Assembly: GCA_036924855.1 (NCBI GenBank)
Contig: JBAGRP010000001.1
Span: 3,410,001-3,474,000 of the forward strand
Source: Nitrobacteraceae bacterium AZCC 2146
GTDB lineage: Bacteria > Pseudomonadota > Alphaproteobacteria > Rhizobiales > Xanthobacteraceae
Direction of reading: 5' to 3'
DNA: 64,000 nt
Below the pieces are notes generated by a model that ran no database searches, was not told the origin of the DNA, and worked only from the letters and a program-made list of their open reading frames with translations. Numbering within the stretch: the first letter of the stretch is position 1; each line of letters opens with the position of its first letter. The translations under genes and the position numbers were made by a program. Below are positions 8,872-17,886 of the stretch, piece after piece.

Positions 8872-10497
8872 CTACACCGCCGCCGAAAACGAATCCGCCC
8901 GCGCCATGTCCCAGGCTTCGCGGAAGCGCACATCGCCGGTGCCGTCGATCAGTTCGCGAGACCGCAACGGCGGATAAAGCCGCGTGAAAGACAGCACTTC
9001 AGTGCCGGATGCCCGGTGCGAAAAGTGGATCGGCCGGATATCCTGCGGATGATCGAGCCCGGCGGCCGCGATCAGCTCGGACAGCGCATGCAGCGTCGCG
9101 TGGTGATAACTATGCACCCGGTCCGTCTTTTGCGGCACCACCAACGCGCGGCTGCGAGTCGCATCCTGCGTCGTGACACCGGTCGGGCAGCGGTCGGTAT
9201 GGCAGCTCAGCGACTGGATACAGCCCAGCGAGAACATGAAGCCGCGCGCCGAATTGCACCAGTCGGCGCCGAGCGCCATGGCGCGCGCGATATCGAAGGC
9301 GGTAGCGATCTTGCCGGCCGCGCCGATCTTGATGCGGTCGCGCGCGCCGATGCCGACCAGCGCGTTGTGGACGAAATTGACGCCCTCGCGCATCGGCATG
9401 CCCAGATGATCCATGAATTCCAGCGGCGCGGCGCCGGTCCCGCCTTCATTGCCATCGACCACGATGAAATCCGGATAGATGCCGGTCTGCAGCATCGCCT
9501 TGCAGATCGCGAGAAATTCCCAGGGATGGCCGATGCACAGCTTGAAACCCGCCGGCTTGCCGCCGGACAGCCGACGCATCTCGCCGATGAAGGCCATCAT
9601 TTCCAGCGGCGTCGAAAATGCCTTGTGATAGGCCGGCGAAATGCAGTCCTCGCCCATGGCGACGCCGCGAATTCTTGAAATTTCTTCCGACACCTTCGCG
9701 GCCGGCAGCACGCCGCCATGGCCGGGTTTTGCGCCCTGGCTGATTTTAAGTTCAACCATCTTGACCTGGTCGCTCGATGCGAGCCGGGCAAAATCCTGCG
9801 GGTTGAAAGAGCCATCGCGGTTGCGACAGCCGAAATAGCCGGAGCCGATTTCCCAGATCAGGTCGCCACCGTTCTCCTGATGATACGGGCTGAGGCCGCC
9901 TTCGCCGGTGTCATGGGCAAAGTTGCCCTTCCTGGCACCCGCATTCAGCGCACGAACCGCGTTTGGACTGAGCGCGCCAAAGCTCATCGCCGAGATATTG
10001 AACACTGATGCCGAATAGGGCTTTGTGCAATCCGGACCGCCAATGGTGATGCGGAATTGCTCGGTGGCCTGCGGCTTTGGGGCGACCGAATGGTGCATCC
10101 ATTCGTAGCCCTCTTCATAGACATCTTTCTGGGTGCCGAACGGACGCTTGTCGAGCACCATCTTGGCGCGCTGGTAGACCAATGCGCGGGTATCGCGGCT
10201 GAACGGCATGCCGTCTTTTTCGCTCTCGAAAAAGTACTGGCGCATTTCCGGCCGGATCTCCTCGAGCAGGAAACGCATATGCGCCGCTATCGGGTAGCTG
10301 CGCAGAATGGCATGATCCTTTTGCAGGAGATCATGAATGCCGAGAAGGGTGAGCCCGCCGAACACGAGAATCGGGATCACCACGATGTTGATCACCTTGT
10401 GATCGAAAATGGCGATGCCGAGCAGCAGGACAGTAACGACGCTGCAGATCGTCAGAACGATGTAGCGCGGCGAAATGGGGAGCAACAGCGTTTCCAT
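8872..10497 (-). CDS. Membrane-anchored FMN-binding glutamate-synthase-like protein
   Basis: This is a 541-residue protein. Two hydrophobic segments lie within the first ~55 residues, followed by the GltB central (FMN/synthase) domain: SAMSFGALSPNAVRALNAGA, then KPGHGGVLPA, VDGNEGGTGAAP and the GIGARDRIKIGAAGKI region. The cluster-binding cysteines of the 3Fe-4S type are present as CIQSLSCHTDRCPTG at about residues 425-440. The amidotransferase domain and the beta subunit of true glutamate synthase are missing. Such stand-alone proteins are widespread and their reaction is unknown. The stop is 12 bases from the convergent porin gene. A ferredoxin-NADP reductase gene lies upstream on the same strand and could supply electrons (inference). 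Confidence 0.88.
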   Translation of the reverse strand: METLLLPISPRYIVLTICSVVTVLLLGIAIFDHKVINIVVIPILVFGGLTLLGIHDLLQKDHAILRSYPIAAHMRFLLEEIRPEMRQYFFESEKDGMPFSRDTRALVYQRAKMVLDKRPFGTQKDVYEEGYEWMHHSVAPKPQATEQFRITIGGPDCTKPYSASVFNISAMSFGALSPNAVRALNAGARKGNFAHDTGEGGLSPYHQENGGDLIWEIGSGYFGCRNRDGSFNPQDFARLASSDQVKMVELKISQGAKPGHGGVLPAAKVSEEISRIRGVAMGEDCISPAYHKAFSTPLEMMAFIGEMRRLSGGKPAGFKLCIGHPWEFLAICKAMLQTGIYPDFIVVDGNEGGTGAAPLEFMDHLGMPMREGVNFVHNALVGIGARDRIKIGAAGKIATAFDIARAMALGADWCNSARGFMFSLGCIQSLSCHTDRCPTGVTTQDATRSRALVVPQKTDRVHSYHHATLHALSELIAAAGLDHPQDIRPIHFSHRASGTEVLSFTRLYPPLRSRELIDGTGDVRFREAWDMARADSFSAAV

Positions 10498-10613
10498 AAA
10501 ATCCTGCTCTGAAATGGTTGGCGCAAGCCTTACATCATTCCGGTGACACCGGCATCACAAGCGCGTGCCTATATGGCCCCCGCAGATTAGCGAGGCGCGG
10601 CTGAGCAGACCAA

Positions 10614-10635
10614 TTAATCGTTGCTTAATCGTTGC
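10614..10635. repeat. Tandem 11-base direct repeat
   Basis: TTAATCGTTGC occurs twice in immediate tandem (10614-10624, 10625-10635) in the spacer between the glutamate-synthase-like gene and fpr. Function unknown; it may be an operator for the former gene, whose start lies 117 bases away. Confidence 0.6.
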
Positions 10636-10658
10636 AAAGAGCACGAAAGCCAGAACGA

Positions 10659-10686
10659 CAAAACCCGCGCCAAGGCGCGGGTTTTG
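10659..10686 (-). terminator. Hairpin terminator after fpr
   Basis: A perfect 13-base stem (CAAAACCCGCGCC at 10659-10671 with its complement at 10674-10686) encloses a 2-base loop, about 30 bases after the fpr stop. Read leftward it ends in GTTTTGTC, so its U-run is short. The hairpin is symmetric and could act in both directions. Confidence 0.75.
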
Positions 10687-10716
10687 CAGTGCGGAAACAT
10701 TGCTGGCGCCGAGCCT

Positions 10717-11490
10717 TTACCGCTCGACGAAGGCTTTCTCGATCACGAAATGACCGGGCTTGTTGTGGCTGCCCTCGATGAAATCGCGCGCCTCAAAGGT
10801 CTGCTTGAGATCTTCCAGCATGCCGGGGCTGCCGCACAGCATGATGCGGTCGGTCTCGATATTCAGCGGCGGCAGGCCGATGTCGTTGAACAACTGCTCG
10901 GAGGTGATCAGGTCGGGAATCCGGCCGCGGTTGCGGAACGGTTCGCGGGTCACCGTCGGGTAATAGATGAACTTCTCTTTCATCAGCGGCCCGAAGAACT
11001 CATCCTCGGACAGCGAGTTCACCAGTCGCTCGCCATAGGCGAGTTCGGAGACCTGCCGGCAGCCGTGGACCAGAACGATGTTCTCGTACTGGTCATAGAT
11101 GTCGGGATCCTTGATCAGGCTGGCGAACGGCGCCAAGCCGGTGCCGGTCGACAGCAGCAGCAGACGCTTGCCGGGGATCAGATTGTCGGTGACCAGCGTG
11201 CCGGTCGCCTTGCGGCCGACCAGAATGGTATCGCCTTCCTGAATCTTCTGCAGGCGCGAGGTCAGCGGACCATCGGCGACCTTGATGCTGAAGAACTCCA
11301 GCGATTCCTCGTGATTCGCGCTCGCCATGCTGTAGGCGCGCAGCAACGGGCGGCCATCGACCTCAAGGCCGATCATGGCGAACTGGCCATTCAGGAACCG
11401 GAAGCTGGCGTCGCGGGTGGCTTTGAAGCTGAAAAGCGTATCGGTCCAATGCTGGACAGAAAGAACTTTCTCTCGATGGAAGGCGCTCAT
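10717..11490 (-). CDS. fpr: Ferredoxin--NADP(+) reductase
   Basis: This is a 257-residue flavoprotein of the bacterial Fpr subclass. The FAD motif RAYSMAS is at about residues 50-56, the NADP-binding motif STGTGLAPFASLIKDP follows in mid-protein, then CGSPGML. The characteristic C-terminal tail HFVIEKAFVER is complete. It transfers electrons between NADPH and ferredoxin or flavodoxin in the cytosol. The open frame extends 40 codons further upstream, but that leader is Arg-rich and unlike the family; ATG 11490 (MSAFHREKV) is the family start. Monocistronic, with a hairpin terminator downstream. Confidence 0.95.
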   Translation of the reverse strand: MSAFHREKVLSVQHWTDTLFSFKATRDASFRFLNGQFAMIGLEVDGRPLLRAYSMASANHEESLEFFSIKVADGPLTSRLQKIQEGDTILVGRKATGTLVTDNLIPGKRLLLLSTGTGLAPFASLIKDPDIYDQYENIVLVHGCRQVSELAYGERLVNSLSEDEFFGPLMKEKFIYYPTVTREPFRNRGRIPDLITSEQLFNDIGLPPLNIETDRIMLCGSPGMLEDLKQTFEARDFIEGSHNKPGHFVIEKAFVER

Positions 11491-11859
11491 GAGATTTGAT
11501 TTTCCAGTGCGTGCTTCTTTAGAACAATTACATCGTTCAGGTGCTTCACGACGCCGAGAAACCCTTGCGGCAATTGGCGATTTTGGCTTCTCGCATCTGC
11601 GAGTTGACACTTAGTCAAAGAACCCATGAAGCGCAATTGCGGACTGACAGAGGCGGTCGATTAATTTCGAAAGCAGGTTACCCATGCAGCAGAGGGCCGC
11701 GACCCGAAAGACATTAAATTACGTAGCCTGCGCCGAAATCGGCGATTCGTTACCAATGAGGCAGGATGGCGCTTCGCTGGATCGCCTTGGCCCAATCCGG
11801 TACGCTGCCCCGAAGTCGTTGCGGAGCGATCGTCCGTCCATTCGCCCAGATCAGAGCTC
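11491..11859. other. Divergent intergenic region, fpr / ATP-grasp gene
   Basis: No gene is supported in these 369 bases; several overlapping short open frames lack any family character. The region must contain the fpr promoter (leftward) and the promoter of the ATP-grasp/Mur-ligase pair (rightward). An inverted pair TTGAC-N5-GTCAA lies at 11604-11618. The TTGACA there could serve as a -35 element for rightward transcription. Confidence 0.5.
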
Positions 11860-12867
11860 ATGCAGACCCTTCACGATATTCGGGCCGCAAGGCCCTCTTT
11901 TTATCCCGATCAGTCGATTTACGCCGAATACGCCTGCCAGACCCTCGGCCTGGATTTCGCGGAAATCGACGCCGGAACGGGGCTTGTCTTCATCGTCAGT
12001 TCTCCCGGCAAAACCGTCTGCTTTGGCGCGGGCCGCTGTTCGTTCTTTCCGCAAAACAACGCGACGGCTGCGACGCTGGCGAATGACAAATACTTTTCCA
12101 ATGTGGTTCTGGAGAAGTCCGGCGTCGCGACACTCGGTGGCCGCTATTTCTTCCTGCACGACCGATATCGCGCCCATCGCGCGCCGGGACACGAGCGCGC
12201 CGATGCGCTTTCGTATTTCCGGAATCTAGACGGCTCCGCCTTCGTCAAGCCGCTGACGGGGTCGCGCGGCGATTTCGCGCAACCGATCACCGGTGCGGAT
12301 TCCCTTTCGACCTATCTCGACGAGGTCTCACGCTATTACGACGCGGTCCTGATGCAGCCGATTTTCTCGGGGCAGGAATATCGGATCTTTCTGCTGGATG
12401 ATGACGTCATCTACTCCGCGCGGAAAACGCCCCCCTCACTCCTTGGCGACGGTATCCATTCCATTCGCGCATTGCTGGCCGCAGACGATGCCGCGCTGCA
12501 CTCGCACGGCATCTCGTCGGCAACGGCGTCCACCGTTGCCGACGCGCTTGACAGGGTATTGCCCAAAGGCGAGCGATGGGCGATTCCCGGACGCATGAAT
12601 CGCAGCGCTGGCGGCACGATGAGTTTTGAATCACCGAATGACAAACAGGCAGCCTTCGCGATGGCGAAGCGCGCCGCGAAGGCGCTTGGTCTGCGCGCCG
12701 CCGCCGTGGACGTCTTCACCGACATCGGCGGCGATCCGGCTGCGATGCGCGTGATCGAGGTCAACGCCAATCCCTCGATCCGCTTTCTGGAGGATAGCGG
12801 CCGCAGCGATCTGATCCTGAAAATCTGGCGCCATACGTTTTCGGCGATCGGGCTGCTCGATGTTTAA
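11860..12867 (+). CDS. ATP-grasp ligase related to cyanophycin synthetase
   Basis: This is a 335-residue protein in which the ATP-grasp fold can be followed: a pre-ATP-grasp segment with ATAATLANDKYFSNVVLEKSG (residues ~69-88), the first ATP-contact strand AFVKPLTGSRGDFAQPI (~127-143), MQPIFSGQEYRIFLLDDDVI (165-184) then ARKTPPSLLGDGIHSIRALL (187-206), and the metal-binding end AVDVFTD...MRVIEVNANPSIRFLE (282-311). The 'RIFLL...AR..P..L.GDG.HSI' run is typical of the CphA/GshF-type ATP-grasp domain. The enzyme should activate a carboxylate as acyl phosphate and couple it to an amine. It overlaps the following Mur-ligase-like gene by 8 bases, so the two are co-translated. Substrates unknown. 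Confidence 0.8.
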   Translation: MQTLHDIRAARPSFYPDQSIYAEYACQTLGLDFAEIDAGTGLVFIVSSPGKTVCFGAGRCSFFPQNNATAATLANDKYFSNVVLEKSGVATLGGRYFFLHDRYRAHRAPGHERADALSYFRNLDGSAFVKPLTGSRGDFAQPITGADSLSTYLDEVSRYYDAVLMQPIFSGQEYRIFLLDDDVIYSARKTPPSLLGDGIHSIRALLAADDAALHSHGISSATASTVADALDRVLPKGERWAIPGRMNRSAGGTMSFESPNDKQAAFAMAKRAAKALGLRAAAVDVFTDIGGDPAAMRVIEVNANPSIRFLEDSGRSDLILKIWRHTFSAIGLLDV

Positions 12868-14179
12868 CTTACCCAAATATGGCTCGGGGATTTGCCTGGC
12901 GCGGCTGGCCGCATTGCTCGATGCGTTGTCGGTCGATCGCGTACGGCTGCAGCGCCTTTCCGTCGTCGTCACCGGATCGAACGGCAAGGGCAGCAGCGCG
13001 GCATTCTGTGCCAGCATCGGACGCGCCTGTGGCTTGCGCACCGGATTGTTTACCTCGCCGCATCTCTATCGCTTCAACGAACGCTTCCAGATCGATGGCG
13101 TCGAGATCGACGACGATCTGCTGGCCGAACTGGCATTGCGGGTCGCAACCGCCATCGCCGACCTCGCGCAACACGGCCTGACCGAAACCTTTGGTGCGTT
13201 CGAGGCGCAGTTCGCTTTGGCCTGCCTGTATTTTCAGGAATCGCACTGCGATTTTGCGGTGTTCGAAGCCGGCATCGGCGGACGCTACGATCCGGTTCGG
13301 CTGGTCGGCGCGACAACCACCTGCGTGACGTCGGTCGATTACGAGCATGTCGACCTGCTGGGCAACTCGCTCGAACTGATCGCTTCCGACAAGAGCGACG
13401 CCTGCGCAGCCGGCGGCACGGTTATTTACGGCGAGAATTGCAGGCCGCTGCAACGCCATCTCGCCGAATACAATCGTAACCGGGATGTTACGGGAGTTTA
13501 CGTCCGCGACCAGATCAGCATCGGCAACGAGGCGATGTCGGCGACGGGGCAGCAGTTCGACCTGGAGTTTCGCAAACATCGCATGGGCGCGCTGGAGATG
13601 AGCGTGCTCGGCGATTTCCAGTTCAACAACGCCGCGATTGCTGCTGCCTTGTTCGTGCTGTGGTCGAAGCAAGCGCGTCCGGACCAGACGAATGAATCAA
13701 TTGAATCCGCCGTGCGAACCGGCTTGCGTGAAACACGCTGGCCGGGTCGACTTGAGATCGTGCAGCGAGATCCGCTCACCATCGTCGATGTCGGCCACAC
13801 GCCGGACGGCGTTGCGCAAGCGCTCAAGAGCCTTCGCGCGATTCACGGCGACGGCGACTGGATTCTGGTGTTCGGCGTTTCCGGCGACAAGAGCATCGAC
13901 GGCATCGCCCAACATCTCGCGCCGTTCTTCGACAACGTCGTCTGCACCTGCGCGCATCACAAGGGCGCCGACGCGCGATTGATTGGAGCTGCCGCGCGGA
14001 AAGCCAATCCCACCGCGCGGATTCATGTCGCCAACACGATCGAAGCCGCGGTGCGGATCAGCCAGCAACAGGCGCGGGCGTCACGCCAGAAAATCTACGT
14101 GGCCGGCGGACTGTTCGTGGCGATCGAATACGCCACGGTGCTGCGGGGCGGGCGGGCGCAGGAGCTGCAGTTCTTCTGA
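12860..14179 (+). CDS. FolC/Mur-ligase-family peptide ligase
   Basis: This is a 439-residue protein with the folylpolyglutamate-synthase/Mur-ligase layout. The P-loop is TGSNGKGSS at residues 38-46, then TSPHLYRFNER (65-75), FEAGIGGRYDPVR, SVDYEHVDLLGNSLELIASDK, RWPGRLEI and DVGHTPDGV in the C-terminal domain. The usual FolC 'EK-A-GI' segment reads DKSDAC, and the N-terminal omega/folate-loop region differs from housekeeping FolC. It starts inside the ATP-grasp gene (8-base overlap) and was probably recruited for a paired ligase. Housekeeping FolC normally sits next to accD in this group, so this is likely a paralogue (inference). Confidence 0.82.
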   Translation: MFNLPKYGSGICLARLAALLDALSVDRVRLQRLSVVVTGSNGKGSSAAFCASIGRACGLRTGLFTSPHLYRFNERFQIDGVEIDDDLLAELALRVATAIADLAQHGLTETFGAFEAQFALACLYFQESHCDFAVFEAGIGGRYDPVRLVGATTTCVTSVDYEHVDLLGNSLELIASDKSDACAAGGTVIYGENCRPLQRHLAEYNRNRDVTGVYVRDQISIGNEAMSATGQQFDLEFRKHRMGALEMSVLGDFQFNNAAIAAALFVLWSKQARPDQTNESIESAVRTGLRETRWPGRLEIVQRDPLTIVDVGHTPDGVAQALKSLRAIHGDGDWILVFGVSGDKSIDGIAQHLAPFFDNVVCTCAHHKGADARLIGAAARKANPTARIHVANTIEAAVRISQQQARASRQKIYVAGGLFVAIEYATVLRGGRAQELQFF

Positions 14180-14183
14180 CCGA

Positions 14184-15122
14184 TCAGTTCGTACCGCCCG
14201 CGGAATCGTCGAGCACCTTGAAGCTTTCCTCCAACTGCGGCGAGATCGAGATGCCCATGCGCTCGCCGGTCGGCAGCCGGGCGACGAACCACTTGTTGTA
14301 GAGCGGGATCAGGTCACGGTTCGAGCCCAGCCGGCGAAATGCGCGTTCCACGGTAGCGGCGAGTTGCGGCTCGCCCTTGCGAAACATGATGCCATAGGGA
14401 TCGTAGGACAGGTAATCGCCGACGACGCGGAACTTGTCCTGCGACTTGTGACGCGCGATCAGGCCGAACAGCAGGATGTCGTCGGTGGCAAAAGCATCGG
14501 CCTTGCCATCGACCAGCATCTGGTAGGACTGTTCGTGATCGGGCGACACCACGATATTGAGAGCCAGCGCAAACTTGGCATCGACCGCGTGCATCGCCTG
14601 CTCGTTGGTGGTGCCCTTGGTGACCACGATGGTCTTGCCCTTGAAGTCGGTCGGCGCCACCAGCGTCGAGGTCTTCGGCACCATCAGCTTGGTGCCGGCG
14701 ACGAACACCAGCGGCGAGAACGCCACCTGCTTGCGGCGCTCGGCATTGGCGGTGGTCGATCCGCATTCGAGATCGATCAGGCCCTGCACCACGGCCGGGA
14801 TGCGGCTCTCCGAGGTGACCTTGACGTATTCGATCTTGAGATCGGGATCGTCGACCTCGACACCGATGTCCTCGACGATGGCCTCGCAGAGCTCGAGGCT
14901 GTAGCCGATCGGCCGGTTGGCTTGATCGAGGAACGAGAACGGCGGCGAGCTTTCGCGGTAGCCGAGCCGCACCACGTGCGACTTCTTGATGGCGGCGAGT
15001 GTGGGGCTAAGCCCCTCGCTTGCGGTCTGGGCCATGGCGGAGGTCGCCAGCAGCATCGCTGCCAGCAACCAGCCGCCGGTGCGGATCGATCTCGTGACAG
15101 CGTGGCGCATGGGCGGCCTCAT
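14184..15122 (-). CDS. Periplasmic amino-acid-binding protein (GltI/PBPb type)
   Basis: This is a 312-residue family 3 solute-binding protein with an Ala-rich signal peptide ending AMAQT. The core reads VVRLGYRESSPPFSFLDQ, GYSLELCEAIVEDI, then LECGSTTANAERRKQVAFS, as in glutamate/aspartate-binding proteins. The ATG at 15122 overlaps the stop of the upstream symporter gene (ATGA), suggesting coupled translation; ATG 15110 is an alternative. No ABC permease or ATPase is adjacent. It may work with a transporter encoded elsewhere or have a sensory role next to the symporter. The open frame continues far upstream, but that is a shadow of the symporter gene. Confidence 0.88.
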   Translation of the reverse strand: MRPPMRHAVTRSIRTGGWLLAAMLLATSAMAQTASEGLSPTLAAIKKSHVVRLGYRESSPPFSFLDQANRPIGYSLELCEAIVEDIGVEVDDPDLKIEYVKVTSESRIPAVVQGLIDLECGSTTANAERRKQVAFSPLVFVAGTKLMVPKTSTLVAPTDFKGKTIVVTKGTTNEQAMHAVDAKFALALNIVVSPDHEQSYQMLVDGKADAFATDDILLFGLIARHKSQDKFRVVGDYLSYDPYGIMFRKGEPQLAATVERAFRRLGSNRDLIPLYNKWFVARLPTGERMGISISPQLEESFKVLDDSAGGTN

Positions 15123-16414
15123 CCATGTCCGAGGGCGGGGATCTCTCCGGGGATCATGCTGCCGGGGACGAGGTCGTCGGGCCCCAACTCGTGTTCCGGC
15201 GCCAGTTCGCCTTCCCACTTCGCCACCACCGCGGTGGCCAGCGAGTTGCCGATCACATTGGTGGCGCTGCGTCCCATGTCCAGGAATGTGTCGATGCCCA
15301 TGATCATCAGCAGTCCCGCTTCGGGGATGTTGAACTGGCTGAGCGTCGAGGCGATCACGACGAGGGAGGCGCGCGGCACGCCGGCGACGCCCTTCGAGGT
15401 GATCATCAATGTTGCCAGCATCGCCAGTTGCGTGCCGAGCGACATTTCGATGTGGTAGGTCTGCGCGATGAAGATACTGGCGAAGGTGCAGTACATCATG
15501 GTGCCGTCGAGATTGAAGGAATAGCCCAGCGGCAGCACGAAGCTGGAGATCCGCGACGAGGCGCCGAAGCGGTTCAGGCCCTCCAGCGTCTTCGGATAGG
15601 CGGCTTCCGAACTCGCGGTCGAGAACGCGATCATCAGCGGCTCGCGGATCAGCCGCAGCAGATGGCTGTATCTGGGCCCAATGACGACAAAGCCGACGGC
15701 CACCAGGATACCCCACAGGATCATCAGCGACAGGTAGAAGCCGCCCATGAACACGATCAGCTTCCACAGCACGCCGAGGCCGTTCTTCGATACGGTGGCC
15801 ATGATCGCTGCCCACACCGCCAGCGGCGCGAACAGCATCACGTAACCCGTGACCTTCAGCATGATGTGGCCGAGGTCATCGATCAGCGCCAGCATCGGCT
15901 TGGAGCGCTCCGGCATCGCGCCCATCGCAACGGCGAAGAACACCGCGAAGATCACGATCTGCAGGATCTCGTTCTGCGCCATCGCGTCCGCAATCGATGT
16001 CGGAATGAGATGCGTCAGGAATTTCTCGATCGAGAACGCCGACACCGGCAGGCCGGTGGACTGGCCTGCCGCCGGTAGCGTGCCGGGGAAATTCGCGCCC
16101 GGTTGCAGCAGGTTGACCATCACCAGGCCGAGCAGCAGGGAGATGAACGAGGCACTGACGAACCAGCCCATGGTCTTGGCGAAGATCCGGCCGAGTTTCG
16201 AGCCGGAGCCCATATGGGCGATGCCGCCGACCAGGGTCGCGAACACCAGCGGTGCGATGATCATCTTGATCAGGCGCAGGAACAGCATGGCAATCAGGTT
16301 GACGTCCGCCGCGATCTCGACGCGGCTATCGGGGAAATAGTTAAAGACGATGGTCCCCATCACGATGCCGAGCGCCATCGCAATCAGAATATACTGCGTA
16401 AACCTGTTGGACAT
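15119..16414 (-). CDS. Dicarboxylate/amino acid:cation symporter (DctA/GltP family)
   Basis: This 431-residue inner-membrane symporter has the DAACS-family signatures: PLVFATLVGGIAHMG after TM3, the serine-rich reentrant loop AFSTASSEAAYPKTLEGL, the TM7 region YSFNLDGTMMY (NxDGT type) and the second hairpin GVAGVPRASLVVIA. It carries a C4-dicarboxylate or glutamate/aspartate with protons or sodium. The ATG at 16414 has a GGGAG ribosome binding site. The frame continues 38 codons upstream, but that part lacks the family start. The next gene downstream, coupled by ATGA, is an amino-acid-binding protein, an unusual partner for a secondary carrier. Confidence 0.93.
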   Translation of the reverse strand: MSNRFTQYILIAMALGIVMGTIVFNYFPDSRVEIAADVNLIAMLFLRLIKMIIAPLVFATLVGGIAHMGSGSKLGRIFAKTMGWFVSASFISLLLGLVMVNLLQPGANFPGTLPAAGQSTGLPVSAFSIEKFLTHLIPTSIADAMAQNEILQIVIFAVFFAVAMGAMPERSKPMLALIDDLGHIMLKVTGYVMLFAPLAVWAAIMATVSKNGLGVLWKLIVFMGGFYLSLMILWGILVAVGFVVIGPRYSHLLRLIREPLMIAFSTASSEAAYPKTLEGLNRFGASSRISSFVLPLGYSFNLDGTMMYCTFASIFIAQTYHIEMSLGTQLAMLATLMITSKGVAGVPRASLVVIASTLSQFNIPEAGLLMIMGIDTFLDMGRSATNVIGNSLATAVVAKWEGELAPEHELGPDDLVPGSMIPGEIPALGHG

Positions 16415-16631
16415 CTTGCACTCCCTCAACTCCGGAAAATCGAGTTTGTCACATTCCAAGCGGCACGCAACAGGCTTGCCCCTTGTTGGTACCATTCTGT
16501 AGCAAATAGGCGTTGTGGAATGCCGCACTGCCGAATAGCCTGAACGCCGACTACAAAAACTGTGCAGTTGATCGTTTTATGCGCGGCAATTGCACCAAAG
16601 ATCGACAAAAAACATCCGGGAGGGAAATGCC

Positions 16632-17633
16632 ATGAACGACAAGATCAATCGTCAGGTGCTGCTGGTCGAGAAGCCCACAGGAAAACTGGGGCCCGAACAT
16701 TTCAAAATGTCCGAAGGCCCTGTTCCCGAACCGAAGGATGGCGAGGCGCTGCTGCGCGTGCGCTACATCTCGCTCGATGCGGCCAATCGCGCATGGATGC
16801 ATGGCGCGACCTATCGCGCGGCGGTCGAGGCCAACACGGTGATGGCTGGCGGCGGCATCGCCGAGGTGATCTCGTCGAAGGCTCCCGGGCTCAAGGCCGG
16901 CGACATCGTATTCGGCGACACCGGCTGGCAGGATTATGCGGCGGTGCCCGCCAAACATCTCAGCAAGATGCCGGGACTGGAACCGATGACGCATCTGCTC
17001 AGCGTCTATGGCATCGCCGGCCTCACCGCCTATTTCGGACTGCTGCATGTCGGACAGCCGAAGGCCGGCGAGACCGTGGTGGTTTCCGCCGCCGCGGGCT
17101 CGGTCGGCTCGATCGTCGGACAGATCGCCAGGATCAAAGGCTGCCATGTGGTCGGGATCGCCGGCGGCAAGGACAAATGCGACTGGCTGACAAGCGAACT
17201 CGGCTTCGATGCCGCGGTGGACTACAAGGACGGCGCGGTGTTCAAGGCGCTGAAGGCCGCCGCGCCCAACGGCATCGACGTCTATTTCGACAATGTCGGC
17301 GGCGACATCCTCGAAGCCTGCCTCGCGCAGATGAATCTGCGCGGCCGCATCGCTTGCTGCGGCGCGATCTCGCAATATGACGGCGCGCCGTCGGCGACCG
17401 GCCCGCGCGGCGTGCCCGGCCTGATCGTGGTGAAGCGACTGACCATGCAGGGCTTCATCGTGATGGACTATATGGACCAGCGCGAGCAGGCGCTCGCCGA
17501 TCTGCAGTCGTGGGTGGCGTCGGGAAAACTGAAAGTCCAGGAGGACGTTATCGGCGGACTGGAGAACACGCCGCGAGCGCTGATCGGATTGCTGGCCGGC
17601 GAGAACCGCGGCAAGCGGATGATCAGGGTGTAG
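16632..17633 (+). CDS. NADP-dependent MDR-family oxidoreductase (CurA/leukotriene-B4-dehydrogenase-like)
   Basis: This 333-residue zinc-independent medium-chain dehydrogenase/reductase has the nucleotide-binding motif AAAGSVGSIVGQIAR, the YGIAGLTAYFGLL segment, and DVYFDNVGGDILEACL followed by ICCGAISQY-like sequence (ACCGAISQYD), as in CurA / 2-alkenal reductases. It reduces alpha,beta-unsaturated carbonyls with NADPH in family members studied. The start at ATG 16632 follows a GGGAGGG ribosome binding site. It is transcribed alone, divergently from the symporter operon. Confidence 0.92.
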   Translation: MNDKINRQVLLVEKPTGKLGPEHFKMSEGPVPEPKDGEALLRVRYISLDAANRAWMHGATYRAAVEANTVMAGGGIAEVISSKAPGLKAGDIVFGDTGWQDYAAVPAKHLSKMPGLEPMTHLLSVYGIAGLTAYFGLLHVGQPKAGETVVVSAAAGSVGSIVGQIARIKGCHVVGIAGGKDKCDWLTSELGFDAAVDYKDGAVFKALKAAAPNGIDVYFDNVGGDILEACLAQMNLRGRIACCGAISQYDGAPSATGPRGVPGLIVVKRLTMQGFIVMDYMDQREQALADLQSWVASGKLKVQEDVIGGLENTPRALIGLLAGENRGKRMIRV

Positions 17634-17666
17634 TATCCAAGAGTGGAGTTGGACACGCCCTCTCCA

Positions 17667-17756
17667 CGTCATGGCCGGGCTTGTCCCGGCCATCCACGGA
17701 AACACGTATGATCGTGCGTGTGGGCGTGGATACCCGGCACAAGGCCGGGCATGACG
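17667..17756. repeat. Palindromic intergenic repeat with CGTCATG(G/C)CCGG ends
   Basis: The element begins CGTCATGGCCGGGC and ends GCCGGGCATGACG in inverted orientation. Inner segments CCCGGCCATCCACG and CGTGGATACCCGG form a second imperfect pair. Non-coding. It is in the same style as the element at 5935-6048 but with different sequence. Confidence 0.7.
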
Positions 17757-17886
17757 GAGCAAGCGTTGCGGCGTTGCCAAAATTTTGACCGACAGATTCA
17801 AACAGCACAAACAGCTATATTCCCGCGACGCTTGCGCGCCCGGGGTGTGAGCATTCCCGGCCCTCATGAAGAGATGATCCCCACGC

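Noticed and set aside
14184..15815. Apparent 543-residue fusion of symporter and binding protein
   Set aside because: The upstream part is the symporter gene read out of frame; the true binding-protein start overlaps the symporter stop.
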